A stretch of 64,000 nucleotides of DNA from Kibdelosporangium philippinense. GTDB lineage: Bacteria > Actinomycetota > Actinomycetes > Mycobacteriales > Pseudonocardiaceae. This document shows positions 8,170-16,692 of the stretch, one piece after another; position 1 is the first letter of the stretch; every line of letters begins with the position of its first letter. The position numbers and the translations under genes were made by a program. The notes under the pieces are model-generated. The model made no database searches. It saw only the letters and a program-made list of their open reading frames with translations, and had not been told where the DNA came from. Location of the stretch: the NCBI RefSeq assembly GCF_021390435.2, contig NZ_JAJVCN010000001.1:2480001-2544000 (forward strand). The letters run 5' to 3'.

Positions 8170-9306
8170 ATGTCGTCGACCGCCGCACCTGTGCCCGCAC
8201 CTGAGATACTCCGCAACCGACTAGAGCGCGCCGCCGCGGCGGCGGAAAAGGCGGGTTTTGACGCCCTGTTCGTGACGCCAGGCTCCGACCTGCGCTACCT
8301 GATCGGCGCGGTCGGCGGGTCGTTCGAGCGGCTGACCTGCCTGGTGCTGCCGGTGTCAGGCAAACCGACGCTGATCGTGCCGAAGCTCGAACTGCCAGGT
8401 TACGAGGCCGTCCTTGTCGACGAGCTCGGCGTGCAAGCCGCGACCTGGGTGGACGGCGAGAACCCGGCCGCGATCGCCGCTGGCCTGCTCAAATCGCCCA
8501 AGCGCGTCGCGGTCAGCGACTTCACCCCCGCGCTGCACGTGCTCGGCCTGCGTGACGCGCTGGCTGGCGTCGAGCAACAGCTGGCTGGGCCGGTCATCCG
8601 TGAGCTGCGGATGCGCAAGGACGCCAGCGAGATCGACTCCCTGCGCCAGGCGGGCGCCGCGATCGACCGCGTGCACGCCAGGATGGGCGAGTTCCTGCGC
8701 GCGGGCCGTACCGAGAACGAGGTGGCTGCCGACATCGCCGCCGCGATCCTCGAAGAGGGCCACGCGGTCGCCGAGTTCGTGATCGTCGGCTCCGGCCCGA
8801 ACGGCGCCAGCCCGCACCACGGCGCCTCCGACCGCGTGATCGAGCAGGGTGACGTGGTCGTGATCGACATCGGCGGCCCGATCGCCGAGGGCTACAACTC
8901 CGACTCGACCCGCACGTACGCCATCGGCACCCCGCGTGACGAGGACGTCGCCAAGACCTACGCCGTCCTGCAGCAGGCCCAGCAGGCCGCTGTGGACGCT
9001 GTCCGGCCCGGCGTGACCGCGCAGGACATCGACCGCGCGGCCCGCAAGGTGATCGAGGACGCGGGCTTCGGCGAGTACTTCATCCACCGCACGGGCCACG
9101 GCATCGGCCTGGACGTGCACGAGGAGCCGTACATCGTCGAAGGCAACGAGCTGGTGCTCGAGCCGGGTATCGCCTTCAGCGTCGAGCCGGGCATCTACCA
9201 GTCCGGCCGCTGGGGTGCGCGGATCGAGGACATCGTGGTGTGCACCGAGGACGGCGTCGAGTCGCTGAACAACCGTCCGCACGAATTGGTGGTGCTCGGC
9301 GAGTGA
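8170..9306 (+). CDS. Xaa-Pro aminopeptidase / M24 metallopeptidase
   Basis: 378 residues from ATG 8170; the frame is open further upstream but that part lies in the palindrome. N-terminal creatinase-type domain (GFDALFVTPGSDLRYLIG) and C-terminal pita-bread domain. The five metal ligands are visible: two aspartates in VVIDIGGPIAEGYNSDSTRT, histidine in HRTGHGIGLDVHEEP, and glutamates in FSVEPGIY and RIEDIVV. It removes N-terminal residues before proline in the cytoplasm using two Mn or Co ions. The Lrp/AsnC gene starts within its stop codon, so the two are translationally coupled. Confidence 0.92.
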   Translation: MSSTAAPVPAPEILRNRLERAAAAAEKAGFDALFVTPGSDLRYLIGAVGGSFERLTCLVLPVSGKPTLIVPKLELPGYEAVLVDELGVQAATWVDGENPAAIAAGLLKSPKRVAVSDFTPALHVLGLRDALAGVEQQLAGPVIRELRMRKDASEIDSLRQAGAAIDRVHARMGEFLRAGRTENEVAADIAAAILEEGHAVAEFVIVGSGPNGASPHHGASDRVIEQGDVVVIDIGGPIAEGYNSDSTRTYAIGTPRDEDVAKTYAVLQQAQQAAVDAVRPGVTAQDIDRAARKVIEDAGFGEYFIHRTGHGIGLDVHEEPYIVEGNELVLEPGIAFSVEPGIYQSGRWGARIEDIVVCTEDGVESLNNRPHELVVLGE

Positions 9307-9761
9307 CGACCCCCAACCAGCTGGAGCCGCTCGACCAGGCGATCGTGCGTGAGCTGTCCGCCGACGGCCGCTGCAGCTTCACCGACCTCGCCGAACGCGT
9401 GGGCCTGAGCGTCTCGGCCGTGCACCAGCGCGTGCGACGGCTCGAGCAGCGTGGCGTGATCCGTGGGTACACCGCGCGGCTGGACACCGACTCGATCGGC
9501 CTGCCGCTGACGGCGTTGATCTCACTGACGCCGATCGACCCGGCAGCGCCGGACGACTATCCACAACGGCTCGCGCACATCTCGGCGATCGAATCGTGTT
9601 ATTCGGTCGCGGGGGACGAATCGTACGTGCTACTCGTCCGGGTCGCCTCGCCAGCCGGACTCGAGGACCTGCTGCGCCAGGTGCGTGAGGCCGCGAAAGT
9701 GTCCACACGCACCACAGTGGTCCTCTCGACACCGTACGAGGGCCGACCACCGGCCCTTTAG
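9303..9761 (+). CDS. Lrp/AsnC-family transcriptional regulator
   Basis: 152 residues from the GTG at 9303, which overlaps the peptidase stop in GTGA. The first 60 residues are the AsnC helix-turn-helix (LDQAIVRELSADGRCSFTDL, LSVSAVHQRVRRLEQRGVI), followed by the RAM effector domain (ALISLTPIDP, ESCYSVAGDESYVLLVRV). Such proteins form octamers and sense amino acids. Coupling to an Xaa-Pro peptidase suggests that it answers to an amino acid freed by peptide breakdown, perhaps proline; this is inference. Confidence 0.9.
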   Translation: MTTPNQLEPLDQAIVRELSADGRCSFTDLAERVGLSVSAVHQRVRRLEQRGVIRGYTARLDTDSIGLPLTALISLTPIDPAAPDDYPQRLAHISAIESCYSVAGDESYVLLVRVASPAGLEDLLRQVREAAKVSTRTTVVLSTPYEGRPPAL

Positions 9762-9835
9762 GGCGAGACGAAGCAACAGGGCGTTAACCACACTGGCAAT
9801 TCCCCAACAGGGGTCTGTGCTGGGAGGATGCGCCG

Positions 9836-11158
9836 GTGTCGGTTACCAAACGTTCTACGCACCCTGTGGACCAGGTGCTGCCCGCCGGACAGATGGGCGC
9901 ACTGGGTCTGCAGCACGTGCTGGCGATGTACGCGGGCGCGGTGGCCGTCCCGCTGATCGTCGGCAGCGCGCTCGGCATGTCTAAAGCGGACATCGGCTAC
10001 CTGATCAACGCGGATCTGCTCATCTCGGGCGTGTCCACGCTGATCCAGTGCCTCGGGTTCTGGCGCTTCGGCGTCCGGTTGCCGTTGATGCAGGGCTGCA
10101 CCTTCGCGGCGGTCACGCCGATGGTGTTCATCGGCAAGACCGACGGGATCACGGCGATCTACGGCGCGGTGATCGTGTCCGGGCTGCTGATGATCCTGCT
10201 GTCGCCGTTGTGGGGCAAGCTGTTGCGGTTCTTCCCGCCGCTGGTGACCGGGACCGTGATCACGGTGATCGGACTCGCGTTGATCCCGGTGTCGGTGAAC
10301 TGGGCGGCCGGGGGAGTGGGATCGCCTTCGTTCGGTGCTCCGCAGAACCTCGCGCTCGCGCTTGGCGTGTTGCTTCTTGTGCTTGTGGTGCAACGGTTCG
10401 CGCCGCCCGCGCTGAGCCGGATCTCGGTGCTCGTCGGCATCGTGCTCGGCACGCTCATCGCGATCCCGTTCGACTTCACCGACTTCTCAGGGGTTTCCGA
10501 CGCGCCGATCTTCGGCATCAGCACGCCGTTCCACTTCGGACTGCCGACGTTCAACGTCGCCGCGATCGTCGCGATGATCGTGGTCATGCTGGTCACGATG
10601 ACCGAGACGACCGGTGACATCCTTGCCGTCGGCGAGATGACCGGACGTCCGGTCGACGGCAGGCGACTGGCCGACGGCCTGCGGGCCGACGGACTGTCCA
10701 CTGTGCTCGGTGGCGTGTTCAACACGTTCCCGTACACGGCTTTCGGCCAGAACGCCGGTCTGGTCGGGCTGACCAGGGTGTACAGCAGGTTCGTCGTCGC
10801 GGTGGGTGGCGGGATCCTGGTGATCCTCGGTCTTTTCCCGATCCTTGGCGAGATCGTCGCCCGGGTTCCGGCGCCGGTGCTCGGTGGTGCGGGCATCGTG
10901 ATGTTCGGGACGGTCGCCGCCATCGGCATCAAGATGCTGGCCAAGGTCGCGTTCGACAACAACGGCAACCTGATGGTCGTCGCGGTGTCGCTCGGCGTCG
11001 GGCTCGTCCCGACCGCCGTGCCGACCATCTACGAGGACTTCCCCAACTGGTTCCGCACGATCATGGAGTCGGGCATCAGCGCTGGCGCGCTGTCCGCGGT
11101 CGTACTGAACCTGCTGTTCAACCATTTCAAGGGAAAGCGAGTCGAGGGTAGGTCGTGA
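9836..11158 (+). CDS. NCS2-family nucleobase:cation symporter (uracil/xanthine permease)
   Basis: 440 residues from GTG 9836 with GGGAGG 9 bases upstream. About 14 hydrophobic segments. NCS2 signatures are present: GALGLQHVLAMYAGAVAVPL near the start, MTETTGDILAVGE with the substrate-contacting glutamate, and FGQNAGLVGLTRV, the QNxGxxxxT loop. This class moves uracil, xanthine or urate into the cell with protons. QNAG favours purine substrates over uracil but this is not decisive. Its stop codon is formed inside the 44-bp palindrome copy 2. Confidence 0.9.
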   Translation: MSVTKRSTHPVDQVLPAGQMGALGLQHVLAMYAGAVAVPLIVGSALGMSKADIGYLINADLLISGVSTLIQCLGFWRFGVRLPLMQGCTFAAVTPMVFIGKTDGITAIYGAVIVSGLLMILLSPLWGKLLRFFPPLVTGTVITVIGLALIPVSVNWAAGGVGSPSFGAPQNLALALGVLLLVLVVQRFAPPALSRISVLVGIVLGTLIAIPFDFTDFSGVSDAPIFGISTPFHFGLPTFNVAAIVAMIVVMLVTMTETTGDILAVGEMTGRPVDGRRLADGLRADGLSTVLGGVFNTFPYTAFGQNAGLVGLTRVYSRFVVAVGGGILVILGLFPILGEIVARVPAPVLGGAGIVMFGTVAAIGIKMLAKVAFDNNGNLMVVAVSLGVGLVPTAVPTIYEDFPNWFRTIMESGISAGALSAVVLNLLFNHFKGKRVEGRS

Positions 11159-11196
11159 GTGGTTATACGTGTTCTAACCCTGCTAACCACTCACGA
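11153..11196. repeat. 44-bp intergenic palindrome, copy 2, carrying both flanking stop codons
   Basis: Arms TCGTGAGTGGTTA on both sides are perfect; the inner part has four mismatches. TGA in the left arm (11156-11158) ends the permease and TGA in the right arm (11191-11193, minus strand) ends the SGNH hydrolase, so the element is embedded in the ends of two convergent genes. Confidence 0.85.
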
Positions 11197-12258
11197 GGGG
11201 ATTGTGGGGGCGGCGTGCAGGTTGCCGTCCGGGCCTGCGAGGCAGCTTGCCGACCGGGCACTGGTGATCAGGAACTCGCCGAGGCACCGGCCGATCTGCT
11301 CGTAGCCGGTGGCATTGGGGTGGAACGACTCCTGCAACGCGTGCGTGGCGCGGTCCTGCTCACGCAGGTCCGTCCACTGCACGGCCAAGCGGCGGAACCA
11401 TTCCTGGTTCTGGTCGGTCGACGAACACGCCTCACGGCCTCTACCGGCGCGCGAAAGATCCAGGAACCGCGCGCCACCATCCTGCGCGGCCTTGCGTAGA
11501 CCGGTGGTCAGCACCGGAACCGCGGTGTCACGAACCCACTCCAGATCCTCTGTCCTAAATGGACACCCGGACAGGTCCTGCAGGCTGTGCAGGACATCGG
11601 GGGCGATCGGCGAGGCGTACGACTGCAGCACCAACTGGTAGTCGCCGTCCTGATAACCCGCGCCCGCCATCACTTTCTTGATGTCGGTGAGGACCTTGGT
11701 CACCTTCGGGACCATCGCGTCGATCCGGCGCTGCCAGTCCTGGCCGAGCGAAACCCCGCATGCCGGTTTGCCCGTGTCGAACCACGCCTCGACACACCCG
11801 TTGAGCGAGTTGGCGAACGACGGATCATCGTTCGCGCCGACCGCGACCGACACCGCGACCACCCGCTGCTGACGTGCGATCACCGCGAGCCTGGCGGCCT
11901 GCGACGGCTCGGTGTACTGCTTCGCGTCGCCGAGGCCCACCTGTGCGCTCGACGCGCCCGAGCACGCCAGGCTGATCGTCGCCGCGATGTCCGGCATGCC
12001 GGTTTTGTGGATCGACGCGTTGCGTGACCTGTGACACCAGTCACCATTCTCGCCGTTCGTGCCCGGCTCGTAGTCACCGGCGCCTTCACCTGAGATCGTG
12101 CTGTCGCCCAACGCGACCAACACCCGCGGCACGTTCTCCGGCGGCCGTAACCCCGGTTCAGGAGGTTGCTGCTGGTCCCCGCCCACGACGAAAACCGTGA
12201 TCAGACCGACCGCGAGCAGACCCGCGAGAGCCATGAGGTGCCAGCGCCACTTTCGCAT
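11191..12258 (-). CDS. Secreted SGNH/GDSL-family hydrolase
   Basis: 355 residues from ATG 12258, where AGGA and a clean signal sequence (MRKWRWHLMALAGLLAVGLI) follow; a GTG nine codons upstream has no ribosome site. After the membrane segment comes a Pro-rich stretch, then block I LVALGDSTISGEGAGD with the catalytic serine, and near the C-terminus HPNATGYEQIG with the catalytic aspartate/histidine region. Three or more cysteine pairs (GDWCHRSR, SLACSGAS, LNGCVEAWF) suit an extracytoplasmic lipase or esterase of the Streptomyces type. It probably acts outside the membrane, anchored or cleaved. Substrate unknown. Confidence 0.85.
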   Translation of the reverse strand: MRKWRWHLMALAGLLAVGLITVFVVGGDQQQPPEPGLRPPENVPRVLVALGDSTISGEGAGDYEPGTNGENGDWCHRSRNASIHKTGMPDIAATISLACSGASSAQVGLGDAKQYTEPSQAARLAVIARQQRVVAVSVAVGANDDPSFANSLNGCVEAWFDTGKPACGVSLGQDWQRRIDAMVPKVTKVLTDIKKVMAGAGYQDGDYQLVLQSYASPIAPDVLHSLQDLSGCPFRTEDLEWVRDTAVPVLTTGLRKAAQDGGARFLDLSRAGRGREACSSTDQNQEWFRRLAVQWTDLREQDRATHALQESFHPNATGYEQIGRCLGEFLITSARSASCLAGPDGNLHAAPTIPS

Positions 12259-12314
12259 TACTGGTAATCCTAGAGCGATATCCACATGTGGTCGCCCACG
12301 CGGGAGGGGAGCCT

Positions 12315-12830
12315 ATGAGGAGCGACGTCGAGATCAGGTCGGCGACCGACACCGACTTAGCCGTGCTGATCAGCACGTTCGGCGACGAGGACTTCTTCGT
12401 CGACCGGCTGGCTCGTCAGCACGGCGGCCGAGGCATCCTGTTGACGGCATGGCTGCACGACAAACCCGTCGGCGACGTGTACCTCTGGCTGGAACAAGCC
12501 GACGAGCCGGAAGTACGCGAGCACCTGCCCGGCGTGCCGTTGCTCAACCACGTCGAGGTCCATCCGGAACACCGCAACAGAACCGTCGGCACTCAGCTGG
12601 TCAGCACGGCGGAAAAGCTTCTGGCGCAACAAGGGTACGAGCAGGTCGCGCTGGCCGTCCGGATCGACAATCTCGACGCGCACCGGCTGTACCTGCGGCT
12701 CGGCTACGAGACGTGGCCGCATCCGCCGGTCGTGTGCATGTACGAGGTCAGGCTGGCGGACGGCTCCCGCAAACGCTGCCCGGAAACCTGCTACATGATG
12801 GTCAAGCCGCTCCGCGATAACAGTGCATGA
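12315..12830 (+). CDS. GNAT-family N-acetyltransferase
   Basis: 171 residues from ATG 12315 (GGGAGGGGA upstream). The GNAT core is recognisable: ILLTAWLHDKPVGDVYLWLE as beta4, then LNHVEVHPEHRNRTVGTQLV, the acetyl-CoA binding motif A with RxxxxGT in place of RxxGxG, and VRIDNLDAHRLYLRLGYE as motif B. It would acetylate an amine on a small molecule or protein terminus. Its last 29 bases overlap the end of the convergent glycosyltransferase gene. Confidence 0.82.
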   Translation: MRSDVEIRSATDTDLAVLISTFGDEDFFVDRLARQHGGRGILLTAWLHDKPVGDVYLWLEQADEPEVREHLPGVPLLNHVEVHPEHRNRTVGTQLVSTAEKLLAQQGYEQVALAVRIDNLDAHRLYLRLGYETWPHPPVVCMYEVRLADGSRKRCPETCYMMVKPLRDNSA

Positions 12831-13944
12831 GACCGATGTCGGCGAGTAGCTTCTCCAGACCGCCCCGGTGGTACCGGTGCTGCACCTGTGCCACGTGCTT
12901 CTGCCAGATCCGGCGATCGGCACGCCAGGCTTCCAGGTACCGCACGCAGAACTCCGGTTCGATCAACGCGTTGCGCCCTCGTGCCGCCTTCAGCGCGGTG
13001 ATCATCCGGCTGCGCTCCGCCTCGAACATGTCCGCGTCCATCGCCATTTCGAGGACTTCGTCGATGAACGCCCGGCGTTTGCGCAGGAAGTGCCGCCAGT
13101 ACGCCTCGGTGGCGCCGGTCAGGTCCTTGCCGTTGGTCAACAGGCTGAACAGCCCTTCGGCCAGCGTGTCTCCGAATTCCTCCGACCGGGCCCGTTCGCC
13201 GTCCCGGTAGGGGTCGTACGGCTGCTGCTTGACCTGGCCGGTCATCGCCGACGGCCGCAACCCGTTGTCACCGAGGAGGAAGAACCAGTCCTCGTTGTAC
13301 ACGTTGGGAAAGAACGAGTCGTACGACCGCTGGCCGATCGCCAGCGCGCCGCCGCCGATGAACGTGTCCTGCGCCCCGCCAGAATCCCGGAAGGCGTGGC
13401 ACACAACCGAATTGTCCCAGAACCCGCCGATCGACAGTCCGACACCGTGGTAGTCGTCGAGCAGACCGGCGGCCTCGTTGAGGTCCTCGACCCTCGGCAC
13501 ACTGATGTCGTCGTCGAGAAACAGGATCCGGTCGTATTTGGCTACCAGGGCGAGTAACAACCCGAGGTTGCGTTTCGTGCTGGTGTCGGTGTGCCGGTCG
13601 AACCTGGTGCCGCGCAGGATCGCCGAACTGTGGAAGGCCGGCAGCAGCCGCTTGGCCAGCCCGAGCCTTGGCAGGTCGACCGCGAGGATCTCGGTGCCGA
13701 TGTCCCGTGCCAGCCGGAAAGCAGCCTCGGCCGACGCGCGTTTGCTGCACAACACGACAAGGATGCAGCCTTGTGCCCGCGCCAGTTCCATCGCGGTGCG
13801 CAGATAGCCGACCGTCCGTGCGGTCGGCACGATGATCGCGTTGATCTCGGCTGGCCTGGCGATCACGCCGTCGGTGACGAGTTTGCGGTGCGAGGAGACG
13901 TGGTTGGTGGTCTCGGCGACCGGCCCTGGCGGGGTGGCGTTCAT
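12802..13944 (-). CDS. Glycosyltransferase-like protein (GT-A, DDD motif)
   Basis: 380 residues from ATG 13944, which overlaps the stop of the XRE gene in ATGA and has GGAGAG upstream. It reads like a family-2-type nucleotidyl-sugar transferase: INAIIVPTARTVGYLRTAM at the start, YDRILFLDDDISV near residue 150 with the DxD metal motif, GGGALAIGQRSYDSFFPN, and YNEDWFFLL, the ED of the acceptor site. No transmembrane segment is seen. Coupling to an XRE-type regulator and divergence from a cyclase-like gene suggests one regulated unit; the sugar acceptor is unknown. Confidence 0.6.
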   Translation of the reverse strand: MNATPPGPVAETTNHVSSHRKLVTDGVIARPAEINAIIVPTARTVGYLRTAMELARAQGCILVVLCSKRASAEAAFRLARDIGTEILAVDLPRLGLAKRLLPAFHSSAILRGTRFDRHTDTSTKRNLGLLLALVAKYDRILFLDDDISVPRVEDLNEAAGLLDDYHGVGLSIGGFWDNSVVCHAFRDSGGAQDTFIGGGALAIGQRSYDSFFPNVYNEDWFFLLGDNGLRPSAMTGQVKQQPYDPYRDGERARSEEFGDTLAEGLFSLLTNGKDLTGATEAYWRHFLRKRRAFIDEVLEMAMDADMFEAERSRMITALKAARGRNALIEPEFCVRYLEAWRADRRIWQKHVAQVQHRYHRGGLEKLLADIGLMHCYRGAA

Positions 13945-15023
13945 GCCATGCTCTCCACCCACTCGTGCACCCGCGTTTCCGGCTGAGTCCAGTCAGGAGT
14001 CACCACGTTTCCGCTCACCACGGACACCGTGGTGAGGATGCTGAACGCCTCGGCGTCCTTGAAGTGCTGCGCCAGGAACGCGCTGTTGCGGTCCCGGAAT
14101 CTCGCGTCGGTCAACGCCCGCACCACGCCGTACGTGCCCCGGCCGAACATGCCGTTGCAGATGGTGACCGTTCGCATGGCGTTGAACGGATTGGGCCCCC
14201 GGTAGAAGTGTCCGATGTCCTGCACGAGATGACCACCCTCGTCCAACCGCGGTGCGAAGAGTGTGCGCTCGCCGTTCTCGTGCACCTCGAAGCCACCGAT
14301 GGCGTTCTCCTCGGCCCTTGCCACCTGCAGCACAGGCACTTCGAGCCGGTAGAGCAGATCGCGGGTGACCGAGTTCCAGTCGACCCCGCCGAGCAGCACC
14401 AGATGCGAGGTGTAGTCGTCCTCGGAGAGTTCCGGCGCTGTCTTGAAATGCACTTGTGTGGCCGGGTTGACCGCACGGATGTGACCGTACAACTCGATCA
14501 ATGCGTCGAGATCGGCATATGTATAGAGCGCCACGTAATCCGGGCTGTTCGGATTGGTGTAGTCGAACCCGCTGACCATGTCCGACGGCAGTTGCGCGCA
14601 GACGATCGTCACGATGTTCTCTTCGCCGAAATGCCAGAAGCCGGACACTGGCGACACCGGGCCGGTCATCGCGGCAGCCGGACCCGTCGCTTGTTCGCGC
14701 AGCAGCAGCAGTTCGTTGCGCAACGCGTCCCGGTTGGCCCGTTCCTCGTCGGTGAGCTGGCTCGGCGCCAGCAGACGGAACGGATTGGACTCAACCGACC
14801 GCATCGTCGCGAAGAAGGTCGCGTACGCCTCAAGCCGCTTGGCCGGGGGGACCACCGGCTTGGTCTGGCTCTCCCACGACGAGATCAGCGAGATGCTCAG
14901 CGGCCTGCGTCCACCGAACGCCTCGGCCAGCTGATGCTGGGTGATACCGAGTCCCGGCCAGTGTTCCTCACGCAGCGACCGCAGACGGCGGGCGAGCGCG
15001 CGGTGAGGGTCGTCGGCGTACAC
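13941..15023 (-). CDS. XRE-type helix-turn-helix protein with large unknown sensor domain
   Basis: 360 residues from GTG 15023 (AAAGG nine bases upstream); an in-frame GTG at 15050 lacks a ribosome site. Residues about 5-70 are an XRE domain (ALARRLRSLREEHWPGLGIT, LAEAF, SISLISSWESQTKP). The rest, from about residue 110, is a separate domain I do not recognise: ENIVTIVCAQLPSDMVSG, YADLDALIELYGHIRA, LVLLGGVDWN, then FRDRNSAFL. It could bind a nucleotide or sugar nucleotide. Followed by the coupled glycosyltransferase and divergent from the cyclase-like gene, with palindromes in the shared promoter. Confidence 0.75.
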   Translation of the reverse strand: MYADDPHRALARRLRSLREEHWPGLGITQHQLAEAFGGRRPLSISLISSWESQTKPVVPPAKRLEAYATFFATMRSVESNPFRLLAPSQLTDEERANRDALRNELLLLREQATGPAAAMTGPVSPVSGFWHFGEENIVTIVCAQLPSDMVSGFDYTNPNSPDYVALYTYADLDALIELYGHIRAVNPATQVHFKTAPELSEDDYTSHLVLLGGVDWNSVTRDLLYRLEVPVLQVARAEENAIGGFEVHENGERTLFAPRLDEGGHLVQDIGHFYRGPNPFNAMRTVTICNGMFGRGTYGVVRALTDARFRDRNSAFLAQHFKDAEAFSILTTVSVVSGNVVTPDWTQPETRVHEWVESMA

Positions 15024-15038
15024 GGGAGTTGGCCTTTC

Positions 15039-15051
15039 AGTGAACTTCACT
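15039..15051. promoter_or_regulatory. Perfect 13-bp palindrome at the XRE gene start
   Basis: AGTGAACTTCACT, symmetric around one C, lies 16 bases before the GTG at 15023. A perfect dyad here is what an autoregulating XRE dimer would bind. Related ACTGAAG/TTCAGT elements occur in the dyad at 15182-15238. Confidence 0.55.
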
Positions 15052-15181
15052 TAAGCACTGATCGGGGGATTGTACAACCAGGACGCTCACACCTGTGAAC
15101 CCCTATGTGTCACAAGAAGAACCCAGGTAGTGGCGGATATTGTGCATCACCAGTACAAGCCTTACGCTGAAGCTTAGCAAA

Positions 15182-15238
15182 GTCGAGCCAACTTTACTGA
15201 AGTTTCTGAAATTCAGTAGGGCACAAGTTGGTCTCGAC
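15182..15238. promoter_or_regulatory. Nested dyad upstream of the cyclase-like gene
   Basis: Three perfect inverted segments nest: GTCGAG with CTCGAC, CCAACTT with AAGTTGG, TACTGAA with TTCAGTA, with a 6-base bulge on the right and a 10-base centre. It lies 81 bases before ATG 15320 in an unusually AT-rich stretch. It may be a binding site for the divergent XRE protein or a structured mRNA leader. No other gene is seen in 15051-15319. Confidence 0.6.
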
Positions 15239-15319
15239 GGCACACCTTCGCAGGCAGGGACGGAGGACACCAGGAGACACGCCGACCGGCGTTGTTCAAC
15301 GAACCGGAAGGGGGTCGTC

Positions 15320-15946
15320 ATGACGAACTCATTATCGCCACCAACCCCGGTGCTACCCCGTCATCGGGCCATCGTCGCCGTGGACATCGAGAACTCGACC
15401 ACGAGGACGAACAAGGCGCGCGCGTCCCTGCGCAACGCCATGTACGAGCTGCTCGATGAAGCACTGCTGATCAGCGGCATCAAGGAGCAGTACCGCGATG
15501 TGATCGACCGGGGAGACGGTGCGTTCATCCTGATCCACCCGGTCGACGACGCACCGAAGACGGTTTTGCTGACCACGGTCATCCCGACACTGGCTGAGCT
15601 GCTCGCGCAGTACGAACCCGAGCGGCCCGACCACCGGATGCGGCTGCGTGCCGCGGTGCACGCCGGGGAAGTGCACTACGACAACCGCGGCTGGTACGGC
15701 GAGGACCTCGACGTCACCGCCCGGCTGCTGGACGCGCCGGAGCTCAAACTCAGACTCAAGCAGACCAGGGCACGGCTGATCCTGGTCGTATCGCAGGACA
15801 TCTACCGCTCGGTCGTCCGGCACGGTTACGACGGCATCGACGACACTTCGTACCAGCAGCTCGTGCAGGTCAAGATCGGCAGGCGCCGGCAGCGCGGGTG
15901 GGTGCAGATTCCCGGCGTGACCGGCTACACGGGCCTGACGGCCTGA
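15320..15946 (+). CDS. Class III nucleotidyl-cyclase-like protein
   Basis: 208 residues from ATG 15320 with GGAAGGGGG upstream; the open frame before it is not coding. The protein is one cyclase homology domain: AIVAVDIENSTTRTN carries the first metal aspartate, IDRGDGAFILI the second, and GEDLDVTARLLDAP matches the motif that holds the asparagine and arginine of the transition state, with the asparagine changed to aspartate. No sensor or membrane part. Its 3' end overlaps the convergent thioesterase by 22 bases. Function is unproven: it may make a cyclic nucleotide or only bind one. Divergent from an XRE-glycosyltransferase pair. Confidence 0.75.
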   Translation: MTNSLSPPTPVLPRHRAIVAVDIENSTTRTNKARASLRNAMYELLDEALLISGIKEQYRDVIDRGDGAFILIHPVDDAPKTVLLTTVIPTLAELLAQYEPERPDHRMRLRAAVHAGEVHYDNRGWYGEDLDVTARLLDAPELKLRLKQTRARLILVVSQDIYRSVVRHGYDGIDDTSYQQLVQVKIGRRRQRGWVQIPGVTGYTGLTA

Positions 15947-16692
15947 CTGGCCTGGATGTGCTCGCCCAGTATGTGTTGTCTCAGTGCGGCGATCACGTCC
16001 TTGGCGTGGGTGTCGATGTAGAAGTGGTCGCCATCGAACACCCGGAACTCGAACCCGCCGGTGGTGTGCTCAGCCCACGCGCGGGACTCGTCGAGGCTCA
16101 CTTTCGGGTCGGCGTCGCCGACGAACGCGAAGACGGGGGTCGACAGCTTCGGGCCTGGGGTCCAGCGATACGTCTCGGCGGCGAGGTAGTCGCCACGGAT
16201 GGCAGGCAGCGCCATGGCGAGGATGTCCGGATCGTCCAGCAGGTGCGAACCTGCCCCGCCGAGCAGTTTCAGCTCGGCGACCAGGCCCGCGTCGTCCAGC
16301 AGGTGGGTGCGGTCGTCCCGGTTGCGGCTGGGTGCGCGCCTGCCGGAAGCGAACAGCGCGGTCGGCCGCACACCTGTGTCTTCGAGCCTGCGTGTCAGCT
16401 CGTACCCAACCGACGCGCCCATGCTGTGGCCGAAAATGGTGATCGGCTTGTCGGTGAACGGCCGCAGCGCCTCGAACACGCCGTCGGCGATCAGCTGGCA
16501 CGACTCAAGGCACGGTTCGTGCCGCCGGTCCTGCCTGCCGGGGTACTGGATGGCAAGCACGTCCACCTTGGCTGCCAGCGCCTTGGCCACCTGCAGGAAG
16601 TAGCTGGCCGATCCGCCCGCGTGCGCCAGGCAGACCAGCCGGGTTGCCGCGTCCGGCGCCGGAACGAAACGTCGGATCCACGGATCGGTCAT
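15925..16692 (-). CDS. Type II thioesterase (alpha/beta hydrolase)
   Basis: 255 residues. The GrsT/RifR fold is clear: RLVCLAHAGGSASYF near residue 20, DVLAIQYPGRQDRRHEPC, the nucleophile elbow ITIFGHSMGASVGYEL (Ser near residue 95), the aspartate in FVGDADPKVS and the histidine in GDHFYIDTHAK. Such enzymes clear misloaded acyl groups from carrier proteins of polyketide or non-ribosomal synthases. No synthase is in this window, so its partners lie elsewhere. ATG overlaps the stop of the upstream TetR gene, so the two are co-expressed. Confidence 0.9.
   Translation of the reverse strand: MTDPWIRRFVPAPDAATRLVCLAHAGGSASYFLQVAKALAAKVDVLAIQYPGRQDRRHEPCLESCQLIADGVFEALRPFTDKPITIFGHSMGASVGYELTRRLEDTGVRPTALFASGRRAPSRNRDDRTHLLDDAGLVAELKLLGGAGSHLLDDPDILAMALPAIRGDYLAAETYRWTPGPKLSTPVFAFVGDADPKVSLDESRAWAEHTTGGFEFRVFDGDHFYIDTHAKDVIAALRQHILGEHIQASQAVRPV

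Noticed and set aside
12802..12830. Gene overlap of GNAT and glycosyltransferase as a possible frameshift
   Set aside because: The two genes are convergent and the overlap of 29 bases is in their tails; both reading frames are complete.
15320..15946. A Pycsar-type defence cyclase
   Set aside because: The domain is right, but no Pycsar effector (membrane or TIR protein) is next to it, and the neighbours are a regulator and a transferase. Left as cyclase-like only.
16689..16692. A polyketide or non-ribosomal peptide cluster signalled by the type II thioesterase
   Set aside because: No synthase, carrier protein or tailoring set is in the window; one P450 35 kb away does not make a cluster.
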